The position numbers were made by a program, and so were the translations under genes. Source: Neobacillus sp. Marseille-Q6967 (lineage in GTDB: Bacteria; Bacillota; Bacilli; Bacillales; Cytobacillaceae). Taken from it: a stretch of 64,000 bases of DNA. This document shows, piece by piece, positions 44,022 through 52,547 of this stretch. The DNA lies in NCBI RefSeq assembly GCF_946151075.1, contig NZ_CAMGZB010000001.1, positions 1,788,001 to 1,852,000 on the forward strand, read 5' to 3'. How positions within the stretch are numbered: position 1 is the stretch's first letter; the number at the start of each line of letters is the position of its first letter. Under the pieces are notes generated by a model. The model was not told where the DNA came from, searched no databases, and saw nothing but the letters and a program-made list of their open reading frames with translations.

Positions 44022-44038
44022 TATAACATTTGTTATAC
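44022..44038. promoter_or_regulatory. SorC-type operator before the third SorC gene
   Basis: ATAACATTTGTTAT with flanking T and AC is the same inverted repeat as the motifs near 22027 and 25459. It lies about 30 bp before the GTG start of the regulator gene, fitting autoregulation. Confidence 0.65.
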
Positions 44039-44070
44039 AGGGAAGCATTGCCGTGAAGGAGATGGCTAAA

Positions 44071-45021
44071 GTGGATTGGCAAGAGAGGCGACAACTGGTC
44101 AAAGTTTCCAGTTTATATTATAATGATGGCTTGACACAAGCACAAATTGCTCAAAAAGTTGGGGTATCCCGTCCCGTAATATCTAAGTTGCTGCAAAGGG
44201 CCAAAGATGAAGGGATAGTAAAGGTTTATATTAAGGATGAAAGTGTCCATACAGTCGAGTTAGAGCGGGAGCTTGAAAGATTTTTTGGACTTGCGGATGC
44301 CGTTGTCGTTCCAAATAACGGGCTGACAGGAGAAGTCGCGAAAAGAGAAGTGGGACAAGCTGGTGCCAACTATATTTCAAACATCATGAAAGATGTTAAA
44401 AGTATTGGGATTTCATGGGGTGAGACACTGGCTAATCTCGTTCAGGAGTACCCTTTTGAGCGAAGGGAAGAGGTGACGGTTGTCCCGTTGGAAGGTGGAA
44501 TGGGGGTAAAACAAGTACAAATCCATGCTAATCAGCTCGCTAACGAATTAGCAAAAAAGCTGCATGGCACTTGTACATATCTATATGCTCCCGCGATAGT
44601 TGAAACAGAAGAACTAAAAGAACGGTTAATGGGAATGCAGGATATCCAAACGGTATTGGAAAGCGGCCGGAATGTGGATATTGCCCTTGTTGGAATTGGA
44701 AATCCCTTTGCTGACTCTACTTTGATGAAATTAGGATACTTACAAGAAGCGGATTTAAGTCATCTTCGGGAAGTTGGAACTGTTGGAGACATAGGTATTC
44801 GATTTTTCAATGAAAACGGCCAGTCCATACAGGATACACTGAATACGAAAGTGATTGGCATTACACTGGAAGAATTTAAAAAGATTAAAAAAGTGATTGC
44901 CGTTGTGGAAGGCGAACACAAAGTGGAAAGTGTCCTAGGTGCCTTAAGAGGGCAGTTTATCGACGTATTGATCACCGATGAACGGACAGCCAGTGCAATT
45001 TTAAAAAAATATCATGAGTAA
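44071..45021 (+). CDS. SorC-family regulator (third of three)
   Basis: GTG 44071 is preferred because AAGGAGATGG lies 5 bp upstream; the open frame back to 43861 crosses the previous terminator and promoter and is not coding. The 316-residue protein has the HTH YYNDGLTQAQIAQKVGVSRPVISKLL and a SorC domain with GISWGETLANLV and the ending IDVLITDERTASAILKKY. It stands alone between a sugar operon and an unrelated gene. Its own promoter carries the operator motif of the gut and dehydrogenase genes, so it may be their regulator. Confidence 0.83.
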   Translation: MDWQERRQLVKVSSLYYNDGLTQAQIAQKVGVSRPVISKLLQRAKDEGIVKVYIKDESVHTVELERELERFFGLADAVVVPNNGLTGEVAKREVGQAGANYISNIMKDVKSIGISWGETLANLVQEYPFERREEVTVVPLEGGMGVKQVQIHANQLANELAKKLHGTCTYLYAPAIVETEELKERLMGMQDIQTVLESGRNVDIALVGIGNPFADSTLMKLGYLQEADLSHLREVGTVGDIGIRFFNENGQSIQDTLNTKVIGITLEEFKKIKKVIAVVEGEHKVESVLGALRGQFIDVLITDERTASAILKKYHE

Positions 45022-45050
45022 CTTTCCTTGTACCTTGTACAGGAAAGGTT
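45021..45050 (+). terminator. Hairpin after the third SorC gene
   Basis: CTTTCCTTGTAC and GTACAGGAAAG pair around CTT. No T run follows, so termination here is doubtful. Confidence 0.4.
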
Positions 45051-45175
45051 GAATATAATATTACAAAAGATGGTAATTGTTTAAATTTATTATCATAGTT
45101 GGCATATAATAAAGTAGTGGTATGATATTCCTATTGAATGAGGTTGACGGAATATTTAGTAAGGAGAAGGTTAAT

Positions 45176-45511
45176 ATGAAAATCTCAGAGTTAGATGTCT
45201 CCCTATATTGCTCACGCTGTCATGATGAAACACTTCACCGTGTTCAGTACTTAAATGATAAAATTCATAGTACAGAGTGCACAAACTGCCACCGTAAAAT
45301 TGAAATGAACCTAAATCCTACAAGAGAATTATATAAAGAAGTCTATAAGCGAATCACATCTAAACCAACAAGGTTGACGAAAGAATATAAAGCAGATTTA
45401 AGCAAATTTATCGAGCAATTACCAAAAAGAGTACTCAGCAAGCCGTACCGTCTCATGCGAAACGTGGACGAAACTAGGAAGGCTTTCAAAAAATTGAAGA
45501 ATCACGAGTAA
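45176..45511 (+). CDS. Small zinc-ribbon protein (Bacillus bh-protein type)
   Basis: ATG 45176 follows AAGGAGAAGG; the open frame from 45122 adds an unsupported leader. The 111-residue protein has two CxxC pairs, Cys12/Cys15 (LYCSRCHDE) and Cys35/Cys38 (TECTNCHRK), forming a zinc ribbon, followed by a basic helical tail. It resembles the small conserved proteins called bh in Bacillus annotation; function is unknown. It ends in a bidirectional terminator shared with the convergent kinase gene. Confidence 0.72.
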   Translation: MKISELDVSLYCSRCHDETLHRVQYLNDKIHSTECTNCHRKIEMNLNPTRELYKEVYKRITSKPTRLTKEYKADLSKFIEQLPKRVLSKPYRLMRNVDETRKAFKKLKNHE

Positions 45512-45519
45512 TTTTACGA

Positions 45520-45551
45520 AAAAAAGCTGACTTCATTGAGTCAGCTTTTTC
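45520..45551. terminator. Bidirectional terminator
   Basis: AAAAAAGCTGACT pairs with AGTCAGCTTTTT, flanked by A and T runs. It lies between the zinc-ribbon gene and the stop codon of the histidine kinase gene. Confidence 0.9.
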
Positions 45552-46793
45552 TTATGCCAAACTTCGTTCTTTCATGAACAACGGCTGGGTAATGGTTGGC
45601 AGAAGGATTTCGATGGTAGTTCCCACTTTAACTTGGCTGTCAATGGTCAACACACCTTGATGGCTTTCAATAATTTTATAGCAGGTCATCAAGCCGAGAC
45701 CGGTTCCTTTTTCTTTCGTCGTGTAAAAGGGCTCTCCGAGTGTCGAGATACGTTCTTTTGGTATGCCGATGCCTTGGTCAATAATTTGAATCGAAATTTC
45801 ACCTTCGACTTTTTCCTTGATTTTTATATAAATATGGCCGCCGTTTGGCATCGCCTCAACAGCATTTTTTAGAAGATTAAGGAATACTTGCTTTAGCTGG
45901 TTTTCTTCACAGCTGATAGCTGGCAGTTCTTCTTCTGATTCGATAAAGATCTCAACATTGCTTAAGATCGATTGCGTGTTAAATAATGTGACGACGTCCC
46001 TTACGAGAACCCGAATATCTTTTTCAGTAAAAACCGCTACAGTTGGTTTAGCTAGAACGAGGAATTCACCAACGATGTCATTGATTCGATCGAGCTCGGA
46101 TAACACGATGTCATAGTATTCTGATTGCTTGTTGTCTGCCTTGAATAATTGGATAAACCCTCTTATGCTGGTAAGTGGGTTGCGGATTTCGTGGGCAATT
46201 CCAGCTGCCATTTGTCCTAATAAGGCCAGTTTTTCTGATTTTAGTAAAAGCCGGTCGGTTTGTTCTTTTCTTTCAGTGATATCCTTTCCCATAGTCAAGA
46301 TAGCTTCTTTATCACCAAAAACAATGGAGAGAGAGGACCCTTCAAAAAAGATGGTGGACCCATCCAGCTTTTTAATTTTGTATTCAATATTTGTTAATGG
46401 GCGTGTTTCTTTGGGGATTTGTTTCAGGCGTGCAAGCATACGTTCCTTATACTCGGGAATAATGTATTCAAAAATGGAAGTTCCGATGATTTCTTCCTTA
46501 GTGCGGGCTCCTATCATGGTGACTGTCGCTTGATTTGCATAAATCAACTTATTGTTGCGGTGGATAAAAATGGCTTCTGGCAGCGAGTCGATTAAACGGA
46601 TATAGCTCTGTTCACTGGCCCGGGCTTTTTTTGCAAAATAATGTGCCCGGTCATATTGGTGCCCCACAAGCCAGGCAATGAGGGTAAAGATGAAAAAGTC
46701 GATTGAAAAAAATGGTTCTTGCTCCAATAGGAATTGGTAGGTATTGAATGCGACCGAAATAAACACTAGAATGATTTGTCCAGATTTATTCAT
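45552..46793 (-). CDS. PAS-domain sensor histidine kinase (orphan)
   Basis: The start is placed at ATG 46793 (MNKSGQIILVFIS) with GAGGG 8 bp upstream; the frame extends to 46847 without a good site. The 413-residue protein has two N-terminal membrane helices (about 5-45), a PAS domain (about 62-172), a HisKA domain with the phosphorylated His201 in GIAHEIRNPLTS, and an ATPase domain with NLLKNAVEAM, DQGIGIP and GTGLGL. No response regulator gene is adjacent. Its short two-helix anchor and PAS-kinase layout resemble Bacillus sporulation kinases of the KinB/KinE type, which feed Spo0F, but this is inference. Confidence 0.85.
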   Translation of the reverse strand: MNKSGQIILVFISVAFNTYQFLLEQEPFFSIDFFIFTLIAWLVGHQYDRAHYFAKKARASEQSYIRLIDSLPEAIFIHRNNKLIYANQATVTMIGARTKEEIIGTSIFEYIIPEYKERMLARLKQIPKETRPLTNIEYKIKKLDGSTIFFEGSSLSIVFGDKEAILTMGKDITERKEQTDRLLLKSEKLALLGQMAAGIAHEIRNPLTSIRGFIQLFKADNKQSEYYDIVLSELDRINDIVGEFLVLAKPTVAVFTEKDIRVLVRDVVTLFNTQSILSNVEIFIESEEELPAISCEENQLKQVFLNLLKNAVEAMPNGGHIYIKIKEKVEGEISIQIIDQGIGIPKERISTLGEPFYTTKEKGTGLGLMTCYKIIESHQGVLTIDSQVKVGTTIEILLPTITQPLFMKERSLA

Positions 46794-46985
46794 GTACATG
46801 TCCCTCATAATCGAGAATTTGATTCTATCATAACATGTAAATGACAAAATATTTATACTAAATTGGTAGAATTATCATAATTTACATATTTAATAGATAG
46901 GTGATTAGAACTTAGTTAAGTTTGAAAGAAAGGGATGCAGGGGAGGTTATATAGGGAATAATGAATTTAAGGAGAATCCCCGAAT

Positions 46986-47090
46986 CTGGTTACGGATAGC
47001 GAGAAAAACTGGCGGATGCAAAAAATACTGGCGGATGGCGAGAAATACTGGCGGATGGCGAGAAATACTGGCGGATAACGCAAAATACGG
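46986..47090. repeat. 20-bp tandem repeats upstream of msrAB
   Basis: The unit CTGGCGGATGGCGAGAAATA occurs in exact or near form at 47009, 47028, 47048 and 47068, with a decayed copy at 46986; steps are 19, 20 and 20 bp. The array lies directly before the msrAB ribosome binding site, so it would be part of the leader or promoter. Confidence 0.85.
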
Positions 47091-47128
47091 CTCGTAAAAT
47101 GGCTGTACAAAATTGGGGGGAATCGAAA

Positions 47129-48085
47129 ATGTCGAATAAAAGAGAACTTGCAACGTTTGCGGGCGGTTGTTTTTGGTGTATGGTAGCGCCCTTTGACGAA
47201 CAGCCTGGTATTTATGAAATTGTATCTGGCTACACCGGCGGCCATAAGGAAAACCCTACCTATGAAGAAGTCTGCTCCGATACTACCGGGCATTATGAGG
47301 CAGTCCAGATACAATTCAATCCGGAAGTTTTTCCTTATACAAAATTACTAGAAATATTTTGGCAGCAAATTGACCCGACAGATCCAGAAGGGCAGTTCAA
47401 TGACCGTGGCCTCTCTTACCGAACTGCGATTTTTTACCATAATGAGACACAGCACGAATTGGCAGAAGCATCAAAAAAAGAATTGGCAGAGAGCGGCCGG
47501 TTTAACAAACCAATTGTGACCGAAATCCTTCCGGCAGGTCCTTTTTACAAGGCAGAGGATAAACATCAAGATTATTATAAAAAAATGCCTTTTCACTATC
47601 ATCATTATCGTGAAGGATCCGGCAGAGCTCGCTTCATAAGAGAAAACTGGAAAAAGGTCAAAAGTAACGAAGAACTAAAGAATGAATTGACCCCCATTCA
47701 ATATAAGGTCACGAGGGAAAATGCGACCGAGCCGCCTTTTCAAAATGACTTTTGGGACCATACGGAAGAGGGAATCTATGTCGACATCATCTCTGGTGAG
47801 CCATTGTTTAGCTCTACCGATAAATATGACGCCGGCTGCGGATGGCCGAGCTTCACCAAACCACTGCGACGTCATGAACTAGAAGAAAAATTTGATACCT
47901 CACACGGACTAAGGCGAATCGAAGTGCGGAGTAAAACATCTGATTCCCACCTCGGCCACGTATTCGACGACGGCCCAGGACCTGACCGAGCAAGATACTG
48001 CATCAACTCCGCCGCCCTCCGGTTAGTACCAAAAGAAAAACTGGCAGCCGAAGGATACGGCCAATTTCTAAAACTATTCGACTAA
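47129..48085 (+). CDS. msrAB: Peptide methionine sulfoxide reductase MsrA-MsrB fusion
   Basis: ATG 47129 ([13 protein letters not shown]) follows GGGGGGAA; the frame from 47099 starts inside the leader. The 318-residue protein has MsrA (about 5-160) with the catalytic Cys in GGCFWCM and MsrB (about 175-315) with the catalytic Cys in [11 protein letters not shown] and the [12 protein letters not shown] motif. MsrA reduces the S and MsrB the R form of methionine sulfoxide in proteins. The zinc-binding CxxC pairs of some MsrB proteins are absent, as in other Firmicutes. A cytosolic repair enzyme. Confidence 0.93.
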   Translation: MSNKRELATFAGGCFWCMVAPFDEQPGIYEIVSGYTGGHKENPTYEEVCSDTTGHYEAVQIQFNPEVFPYTKLLEIFWQQIDPTDPEGQFNDRGLSYRTAIFYHNETQHELAEASKKELAESGRFNKPIVTEILPAGPFYKAEDKHQDYYKKMPFHYHHYREGSGRARFIRENWKKVKSNEELKNELTPIQYKVTRENATEPPFQNDFWDHTEEGIYVDIISGEPLFSSTDKYDAGCGWPSFTKPLRRHELEEKFDTSHGLRRIEVRSKTSDSHLGHVFDDGPGPDRARYCINSAALRLVPKEKLAAEGYGQFLKLFD

Positions 48086-48087
48086 AC

Positions 48088-48132
48088 TGTCCGCCCATGG
48101 TGGACAGTGTCCACGAGCGGTGCCTGTCACCG
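48088..48132. repeat. Composite palindromic repeat after msrAB
   Basis: CTGTCC and GGACAG pair around a short loop, followed by GTGTCCAC and then GGTGCCTGTCACCG. The same two-part unit occurs, inverted, at 62351-62394 and 62602-62649. Confidence 0.75.
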
Positions 48133-48145
48133 TAAATGTTACCTT

Positions 48146-48190
48146 AAACAACAAAAGCCCTTCTTTATTAGAGGGGCTTTTGTTGTTTGT
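48146..48190 (+). terminator. Intrinsic terminator of msrAB
   Basis: AAACAACAAAAGCCC pairs with GGGCTTTTGTTGTTT after the palindromic repeat. Confidence 0.85.
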
Positions 48191-48229
48191 TTTCCAGTGG
48201 CCAGACCACTTGTGAATAAATGATTGTTC

Positions 48230-48460
48230 TTAGCCAAGTTCCATGCGGCGTTTTTGTCTGTTTTTCTGCAGTTCTCCTTGTTTCCAGATGTATTTTTGCA
48301 TGTAGAGTGTTAAGACGTCTTTCATGGTTTTGCCGTTTCGTTCTACGGCGTCTCGAAAATTGTCTCTAATATTTTCGGGGATTTCGATACTTACCCGAAC
48401 GGTTTTTACTTGTAAACTTTTATTTCCCCTGGTTAATTTCCCTTTGCGTGCCGGCTGCAT
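48230..48460 (-). CDS. Small ribbon-helix-helix protein
   Basis: ATG 48460 (MQPARKGKLTRGNK) follows AAAGGGGAG; a GTG at 48487 is the alternative start. The 76-residue basic protein has a strand-helix-helix pattern, VKTVRVSIEIPENIRDNFRDAVERNGKTMKDVLTLYMQKYI by position about 16-56, typical of MetJ/Arc-type DNA-binding proteins and some antitoxins. No toxin-like partner is adjacent. It may be a small repressor. Confidence in the fold is moderate. Confidence 0.65.
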   Translation of the reverse strand: MQPARKGKLTRGNKSLQVKTVRVSIEIPENIRDNFRDAVERNGKTMKDVLTLYMQKYIWKQGELQKNRQKRRMELG

Positions 48461-48630
48461 TAAAATCTCCCCTTTGTTTGTCTGCACTAGATTATTTTTC
48501 TTAAAACGCCCAAAATGGACATCCTAAAATATGAAATATTTTAAATATTCAATGGACAAATCGATTTTAACAGGTGCAAACGTTATCATAGAACCCCCTT
48601 TTTCAAAATTTTTTATTTTTTTTAATAACA

Positions 48631-48665
48631 AAACAAAAAGGTTAGGACTGATACTCCTAACCTTT
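48631..48665 (-). terminator. Terminator of the EamA gene
   Basis: On the minus strand AAGGTTAGGA and TCCTAACCTT pair around GTATCAG and are followed by TTTGTTTTG. Confidence 0.8.
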
Positions 48666-48703
48666 CGAAAAATTCACTGCTAAGAGAAAATCATGGAAAC
48701 CTT

Positions 48704-49615
48704 TTACAGTGGACTTTCTTTTACTGAATCGTTTAGACTTACCGGTTTATGCTTCTGCATCATGAATAAGAAGACCCCCACCAGGACGAGCATACCGCCA
48801 GCAATTTGTCCGGCAACAAGACGTTCCTGGAGTAAAAAGTACGCTAATATCGTAGACCCGACAGGTTCCCCGAGGATGCTCATCGAAATGGTAGTTGCAT
48901 TCACATAACTTAGGAGCCAGTTGTTAATTACATGACTAATCGTCGGAACGATAGCAAGTAATAGGAAGATCCCCCATTCCTGAGCAGGGTAACCTGTAAA
49001 TGGTGTGAAAGTTACAAGATTATAGATGGTTAGAACAATCGCAGCGATAAAAAAGACAGAAAAACTGTAAATCCAGTGCGAAACTTTTTTTACTATCGTT
49101 TGACCGATAAGCAGGTAGACAACAACAGCAATGACGCTGAAGAAGGATAGAAGATCTCCCAGTATGGCTTGTTGACTTAATCCGAAATCTCCCCAGCCGA
49201 TCATGACCGCACCGACAATGGCAATCCCCATCGTGACCAAAGCAGAAGAAGTGGTTCTTTCCTTAAACAGGAGAAAACCGCCAATGAGTGAAACGATTGG
49301 CTGAAGGGCAAGGATGATGGTCGAACTTGCCACGGTGGTTAACTTTAATGATCCGAACCAGAGCAGAAAATGAAGCCCTAAAAAGAAACCAGAAAAGAGT
49401 AAGAAGTACCAATCTTTGTTAGTGATTTTCTTAAACTCTGCACGGTTTTTCCAAACGATCGGCAGCATAAGAATGCTGGCAAACCACATCCGGTACATAC
49501 TTAAAATGGATGCAGGTGCGTCCGACCATTTGACGAAAATAGCCGAAAACGAAATGGCTATAATTGAAATCGTAAGCCATAGACTAATAGATTTTGGACC
49601 TTCATGTTGTTTCAT
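48704..49615 (-). CDS. EamA/DMT-family transporter
   Basis: This 303-residue protein has ten predicted membrane helices in two EamA repeats, with the characteristic helix ends FVKWSDAPASILSMYRM (near 30) and SILGEPVGSTILAYFLLQE (near 255). Such proteins export metabolites, often amino acids or purines. GGAGGAAAAC precedes the ATG. The divergent neighbour is an Lrp-type regulator gene with about 230 bp between, so it may be regulated by it; the substrate is not evident. Confidence 0.88.
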   Translation of the reverse strand: MKQHEGPKSISLWLTISIIAISFSAIFVKWSDAPASILSMYRMWFASILMLPIVWKNRAEFKKITNKDWYFLLFSGFFLGLHFLLWFGSLKLTTVASSTIILALQPIVSLIGGFLLFKERTTSSALVTMGIAIVGAVMIGWGDFGLSQQAILGDLLSFFSVIAVVVYLLIGQTIVKKVSHWIYSFSVFFIAAIVLTIYNLVTFTPFTGYPAQEWGIFLLLAIVPTISHVINNWLLSYVNATTISMSILGEPVGSTILAYFLLQERLVAGQIAGGMLVLVGVFLFMMQKHKPVSLNDSVKESPL

Positions 49616-49802
49616 GTTTTCCTCCGATTATATAATTTCAAATATTATACATTTTACTATATTTACTTCGGGTGGCAAATAAAATATTTCTGGAAGAACA
49701 AAGAGAATTTGATACTTTCTTTCATATTGGTATCAAAATAAGATATAATCATTCCGATTAGAAAATAAATTACATAAAATCATTTCACTTTGTCGGAATT
49801 TT

Positions 49803-49815
49803 TCGTATAATACGA
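49803..49815. promoter_or_regulatory. Promoter palindrome before the Lrp-family gene
   Basis: TTTCAC (49783) and TATAAT (49806-49811) are 17 bp apart. The -10 box is inside a 13-bp perfect palindrome, TCGTATAATACGA, so the Lrp-family product may control its own promoter here. Confidence 0.55.
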
Positions 49816-49845
49816 CTAAATAGAAAAAGGGAAGGAGGAGACCTA

Positions 49846-50289
49846 ATGGATCATATTGATAAGAATATACTGCAGCTATTAATTGAAAACGGACGGTTAT
49901 CGTATGTTGATATCGCCAAGGAATTGGGTTTATCACGGGTCGCAGTCAGGGAGCGGGTAACGAAATTAATGGATGATGGCGTGATCGAACAATTTACCGT
50001 GGTCATCAATAGCAGCAAGGTCGGTAAAGAAGTTTCAGCTTTTTTCGAAATAGACTGTGAACCCAGTTCTCTCGTAAGAGTGGCTGAGGCATTAGCGGAA
50101 AATCCTAGTGTTGCCAGCTGCTATCAAATGACGGGACCTTCCACCTTGCATACCCATGTATTGGTGGATAACTTCCATGCCCTTGAACGATTTATTAATG
50201 AAGAACTATATGCATTAGACGGGATTACCAGGGTGGAAAGTCATATCCTGCTCCGCAGATTCAAAAGCCGCCGTGGTTTAAAATTATAA
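49846..50289 (+). CDS. Lrp/AsnC-family regulator
   Basis: AAGGAGGAG precedes the ATG. The 147-residue protein has an N-terminal HTH (LQLLIENGRLSYVDIAKELGLSRVAVRERV) and a RAM ligand-binding domain (about 65-140). The downstream genes encode a peptide importer, a gamma-glutamyltransferase and a split chromate transporter; B. subtilis has a comparable set, ywrA, ywrB, ywrC (Lrp type) and ywrD, so this is probably a YwrC-like regulator. Three equally built inverted repeats lie between it and the transporter operon. A terminator follows at 50298. Confidence 0.87.
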   Translation: MDHIDKNILQLLIENGRLSYVDIAKELGLSRVAVRERVTKLMDDGVIEQFTVVINSSKVGKEVSAFFEIDCEPSSLVRVAEALAENPSVASCYQMTGPSTLHTHVLVDNFHALERFINEELYALDGITRVESHILLRRFKSRRGLKL

Positions 50290-50297
50290 CCTTACAA

Positions 50298-50328
50298 AAA
50301 ACTCATCGAAAAGATGAGTTTTTTTCGT
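50298..50328 (+). terminator. Intrinsic terminator of the Lrp-family gene
   Basis: AAAAAACTCATC and GATGAGTTTTTTT form the stem and tail, 9 bp after the stop codon. Confidence 0.85.
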
Positions 50329-50421
50329 TTTACGAAATGATTATCAAAATCCGTTTTTTAAACCCATTTCGTAAGCCGAAGAGGGAAAAACTTCTATATA
50401 ACAGTCTTTTCGTAATTCGAA
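50324..50421. promoter_or_regulatory. Three phased TTCG-N5-CGAA inverted repeats
   Basis: TTCGTTTTACGAA (50324-50336), TTCGTAAGCCGAA (50368-50380) and TTCGTAATTCGAA (50409-50421) share arms and a 5-bp spacer. Their centres are 44 and 41 bp apart, about four helical turns. They lie in the 382-bp gap between the Lrp-family gene and the peptide transporter operon, as expected for an Lrp octamer that wraps DNA. The remaining gap is AT-rich and has a TATAAT at 50588. Confidence 0.65.
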
Positions 50422-50671
50422 GGAAATTCAACAGGTGTTTTAAAAGTATGAACAAAAATAAGTTTTTTACCAAAAAGTTGCGACAAATCGAAAGTGATTT
50501 TTCTTAAAGTTAGTCAAAAAGAAATCGGATTAGAACAAATTTTTAAAAAAATGTGTATTTTTTGTGGATTTTTGAATTATTCTGACGTATAATCAATTTT
50601 AAATAATTCTAAACATTAAGTAAGCAAAAAATTAAAATTGGTTTACAAATGTTCAAAGAGGAGGGCGCAAT

Positions 50672-51613
50672 ATGATTGCAATGATTGTCCGCAGGTTTTT
50701 TCAATTGATATTCCTGCTATTCGGAATATCATTCTTGGTTTTTTCATCCATGTATCTTGCTCCCGGAGATCCAGCGTCTATGATCGGAGGACCAACCGCG
50801 ACAGAATCTGATTTAGAAGCAATACGGGACAATCTTGGATTAAATGACCCTTTCATCACTCAATATGGCAGATATCTAGCCAATTTGGCGCAGGGAGATT
50901 TAGGATTCTCCTATCAAACCCGCCAGCCTGTATCTGAAGCGATTGCGATACGATTTCCCAATACATTCAAACTGGCCGTCGCCAGTATGATCATCGCAAT
51001 CATCATTGGAATTTTCGCTGGGTTAATATCAGCACTAAAGCACAACAGCTGGTTAGATGTTACTTCTACCACCTTTGCGCTGGGAGGAATCTCGATTCCA
51101 AACTTCTGGCTTGGCAGCATTCTTATCCTAGTATTCTCCGTTAACCTTCAATGGCTGCCGGTAGCAGGACTTTCGGATCCTTGGTGGACAGCTGAAGGAA
51201 TGAAGCAGATGATTTTACCAGCGATCACACTAGGAACCGGATCCGCCGCAATGATTGCCAGAATGGTAAGGTCATCGATGCTCGAAGTGGTCCGGGCCGA
51301 TTACGTCAGAACCGCAAGAGCCAAAGGGGTTAAGGAGCACAACGTCATTTGGATCCACACCTTAAAAAATGCCATGATACCCGTTATCACGGTAATCGGG
51401 TTAAACTTTGGTGCGTTGCTCGGAGGAACCATTATCACCGAGAAAGTATTCGCCATTAACGGCGTCGGCCGCTTAATGATCGATGCCATTGCCGCACGCG
51501 ACTTCCCAATGGTACAAGGATCCGTATTACTAGTCGCAACCTTATTCGTATTAGTCAACCTCATCGTTGACATTGTCTACACCTATATCGATCCACGAAT
51601 TAAATTCCAGTAA
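50672..51613 (+). CDS. Peptide ABC transporter permease (DppB/OppB type)
   Basis: GAGGAGGGCG precedes the ATG. The 313-residue protein has six membrane helices and the DppB patterns LFGISFLVFSSMYLAPGDPA, a GDLGFSYQTRQPV loop and the EAA motif VRTARAKGVKEHNVIWIHTLKNA. It pairs with the permease encoded next. It is the first gene of a transporter operon (permease, permease, binding protein, two ATPases). Confidence 0.9.
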   Translation: MIAMIVRRFFQLIFLLFGISFLVFSSMYLAPGDPASMIGGPTATESDLEAIRDNLGLNDPFITQYGRYLANLAQGDLGFSYQTRQPVSEAIAIRFPNTFKLAVASMIIAIIIGIFAGLISALKHNSWLDVTSTTFALGGISIPNFWLGSILILVFSVNLQWLPVAGLSDPWWTAEGMKQMILPAITLGTGSAAMIARMVRSSMLEVVRADYVRTARAKGVKEHNVIWIHTLKNAMIPVITVIGLNFGALLGGTIITEKVFAINGVGRLMIDAIAARDFPMVQGSVLLVATLFVLVNLIVDIVYTYIDPRIKFQ

Positions 51614-51628
51614 GAAAGGGGGATAACG

Positions 51629-52525
51629 ATGGCTGAAACAGTAACCGTAACCGTCGCCAACACCAAAAAGGCAAAATCAAAAGAAAATACCTTCTTGGTG
51701 ATAACGAAACGATTGTTGAAAAATAAACTAGCCGTAGCCGGTTTACTGATTATCCTTCTCCAAGTTGGGATGGCAATCTTTGCCCCAGTGATTACCTTTC
51801 ACGATCCGGTAAAGCAAAACTTAAACGCGAGTGAGCTTCCGGTGTTCAGCGAAGATCACTGGTTAGGAACCGATAACTATGGACGGGATGTGTGGAGCCG
51901 GATCGTATTCGGAGCACGGATCAGTTTAGTAGTTGGGCTTGTAGCGGTAAGTTTAGGTCTAATCGGAGGAATCACCCTCGGCATGCTTGGGGGCTATTAT
52001 AAAAAGCTAGATGGCGTGATTATGAGAATTGTAGATTTATTGTTCTCATTCCCTGGTATTTTACTAGCGATGTTAATTATCGCAATATTAGGAACAAGCC
52101 TCATCAATGTCGCGATTGCGATTAGTATTTGGTCGATTCCGACTTGTGCAAGGATTGTCAGAGGTTCTGTTCTTTCTATTAAAGAGAAGGAATATATCAT
52201 GGCTATGAAATCCTTAGGAGCATCGGATCTCCGGATTATGTTCAAGCATATTTTACCGAACGCATTTGCACCAATTATTGTTTTCGCCACAATGCGGATG
52301 GCAACAGCCATTCTATCAACTGCTTCACTTAGTTACCTAGGGTTGGGGGCACAGCCGCCGACACCTGAATGGGGCGCGATGATTTCACAAGGACAAGCTT
52401 TCATGTGGAGTTCACCGCACTTAACAGTCATTCCGGGTATTGCCATCATGTTAACGGTATTTGCTTTTAATGTGGTTGGAGATGGATTACGAGATGCGAT
52501 CGATCCAAATATGGATATTCAATAA
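51629..52525 (+). CDS. Peptide ABC transporter permease (DppC/OppC type)
   Basis: This 298-residue protein has an N-terminal OppC helix (about 35-55), the HWLGTDNYGRDVWSRI segment that marks DppC, and the EAA loop IMAMKSLGASDLRIMFKHILPNA. It forms the channel with the DppB-type subunit. AAAGGGGGA lies before the start, 15 bp after the previous gene. Confidence 0.9.
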   Translation: MAETVTVTVANTKKAKSKENTFLVITKRLLKNKLAVAGLLIILLQVGMAIFAPVITFHDPVKQNLNASELPVFSEDHWLGTDNYGRDVWSRIVFGARISLVVGLVAVSLGLIGGITLGMLGGYYKKLDGVIMRIVDLLFSFPGILLAMLIIAILGTSLINVAIAISIWSIPTCARIVRGSVLSIKEKEYIMAMKSLGASDLRIMFKHILPNAFAPIIVFATMRMATAILSTASLSYLGLGAQPPTPEWGAMISQGQAFMWSSPHLTVIPGIAIMLTVFAFNVVGDGLRDAIDPNMDIQ

Positions 52526-52547
52526 AACAAACAAGGGGGAAATGAAA

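Noticed and set aside
43861..44070. N-terminal extension of the third SorC protein
   Set aside because: It would cover the terminator of the ABC operon and the operator; AAGGAGATGG before GTG 44071 gives a normal family start.
48230..48460. Toxin-antitoxin pair
   Set aside because: The ribbon-helix-helix protein could be an antitoxin, but no small toxin-like gene lies next to it.
50572..50615. CodY boxes before the peptide transporter
   Set aside because: Two stretches (ATTATTCTGACGTAT and ATAATTCTAAACATT) match the 15-bp consensus at only about 10 positions, which is common by chance in AT-rich DNA.
50642..50656. ACAAATGTT motif before the peptide permease
   Set aside because: A single half-matching copy (TTTACAAATGTTC) close to the ribosome binding site; no inverted partner.
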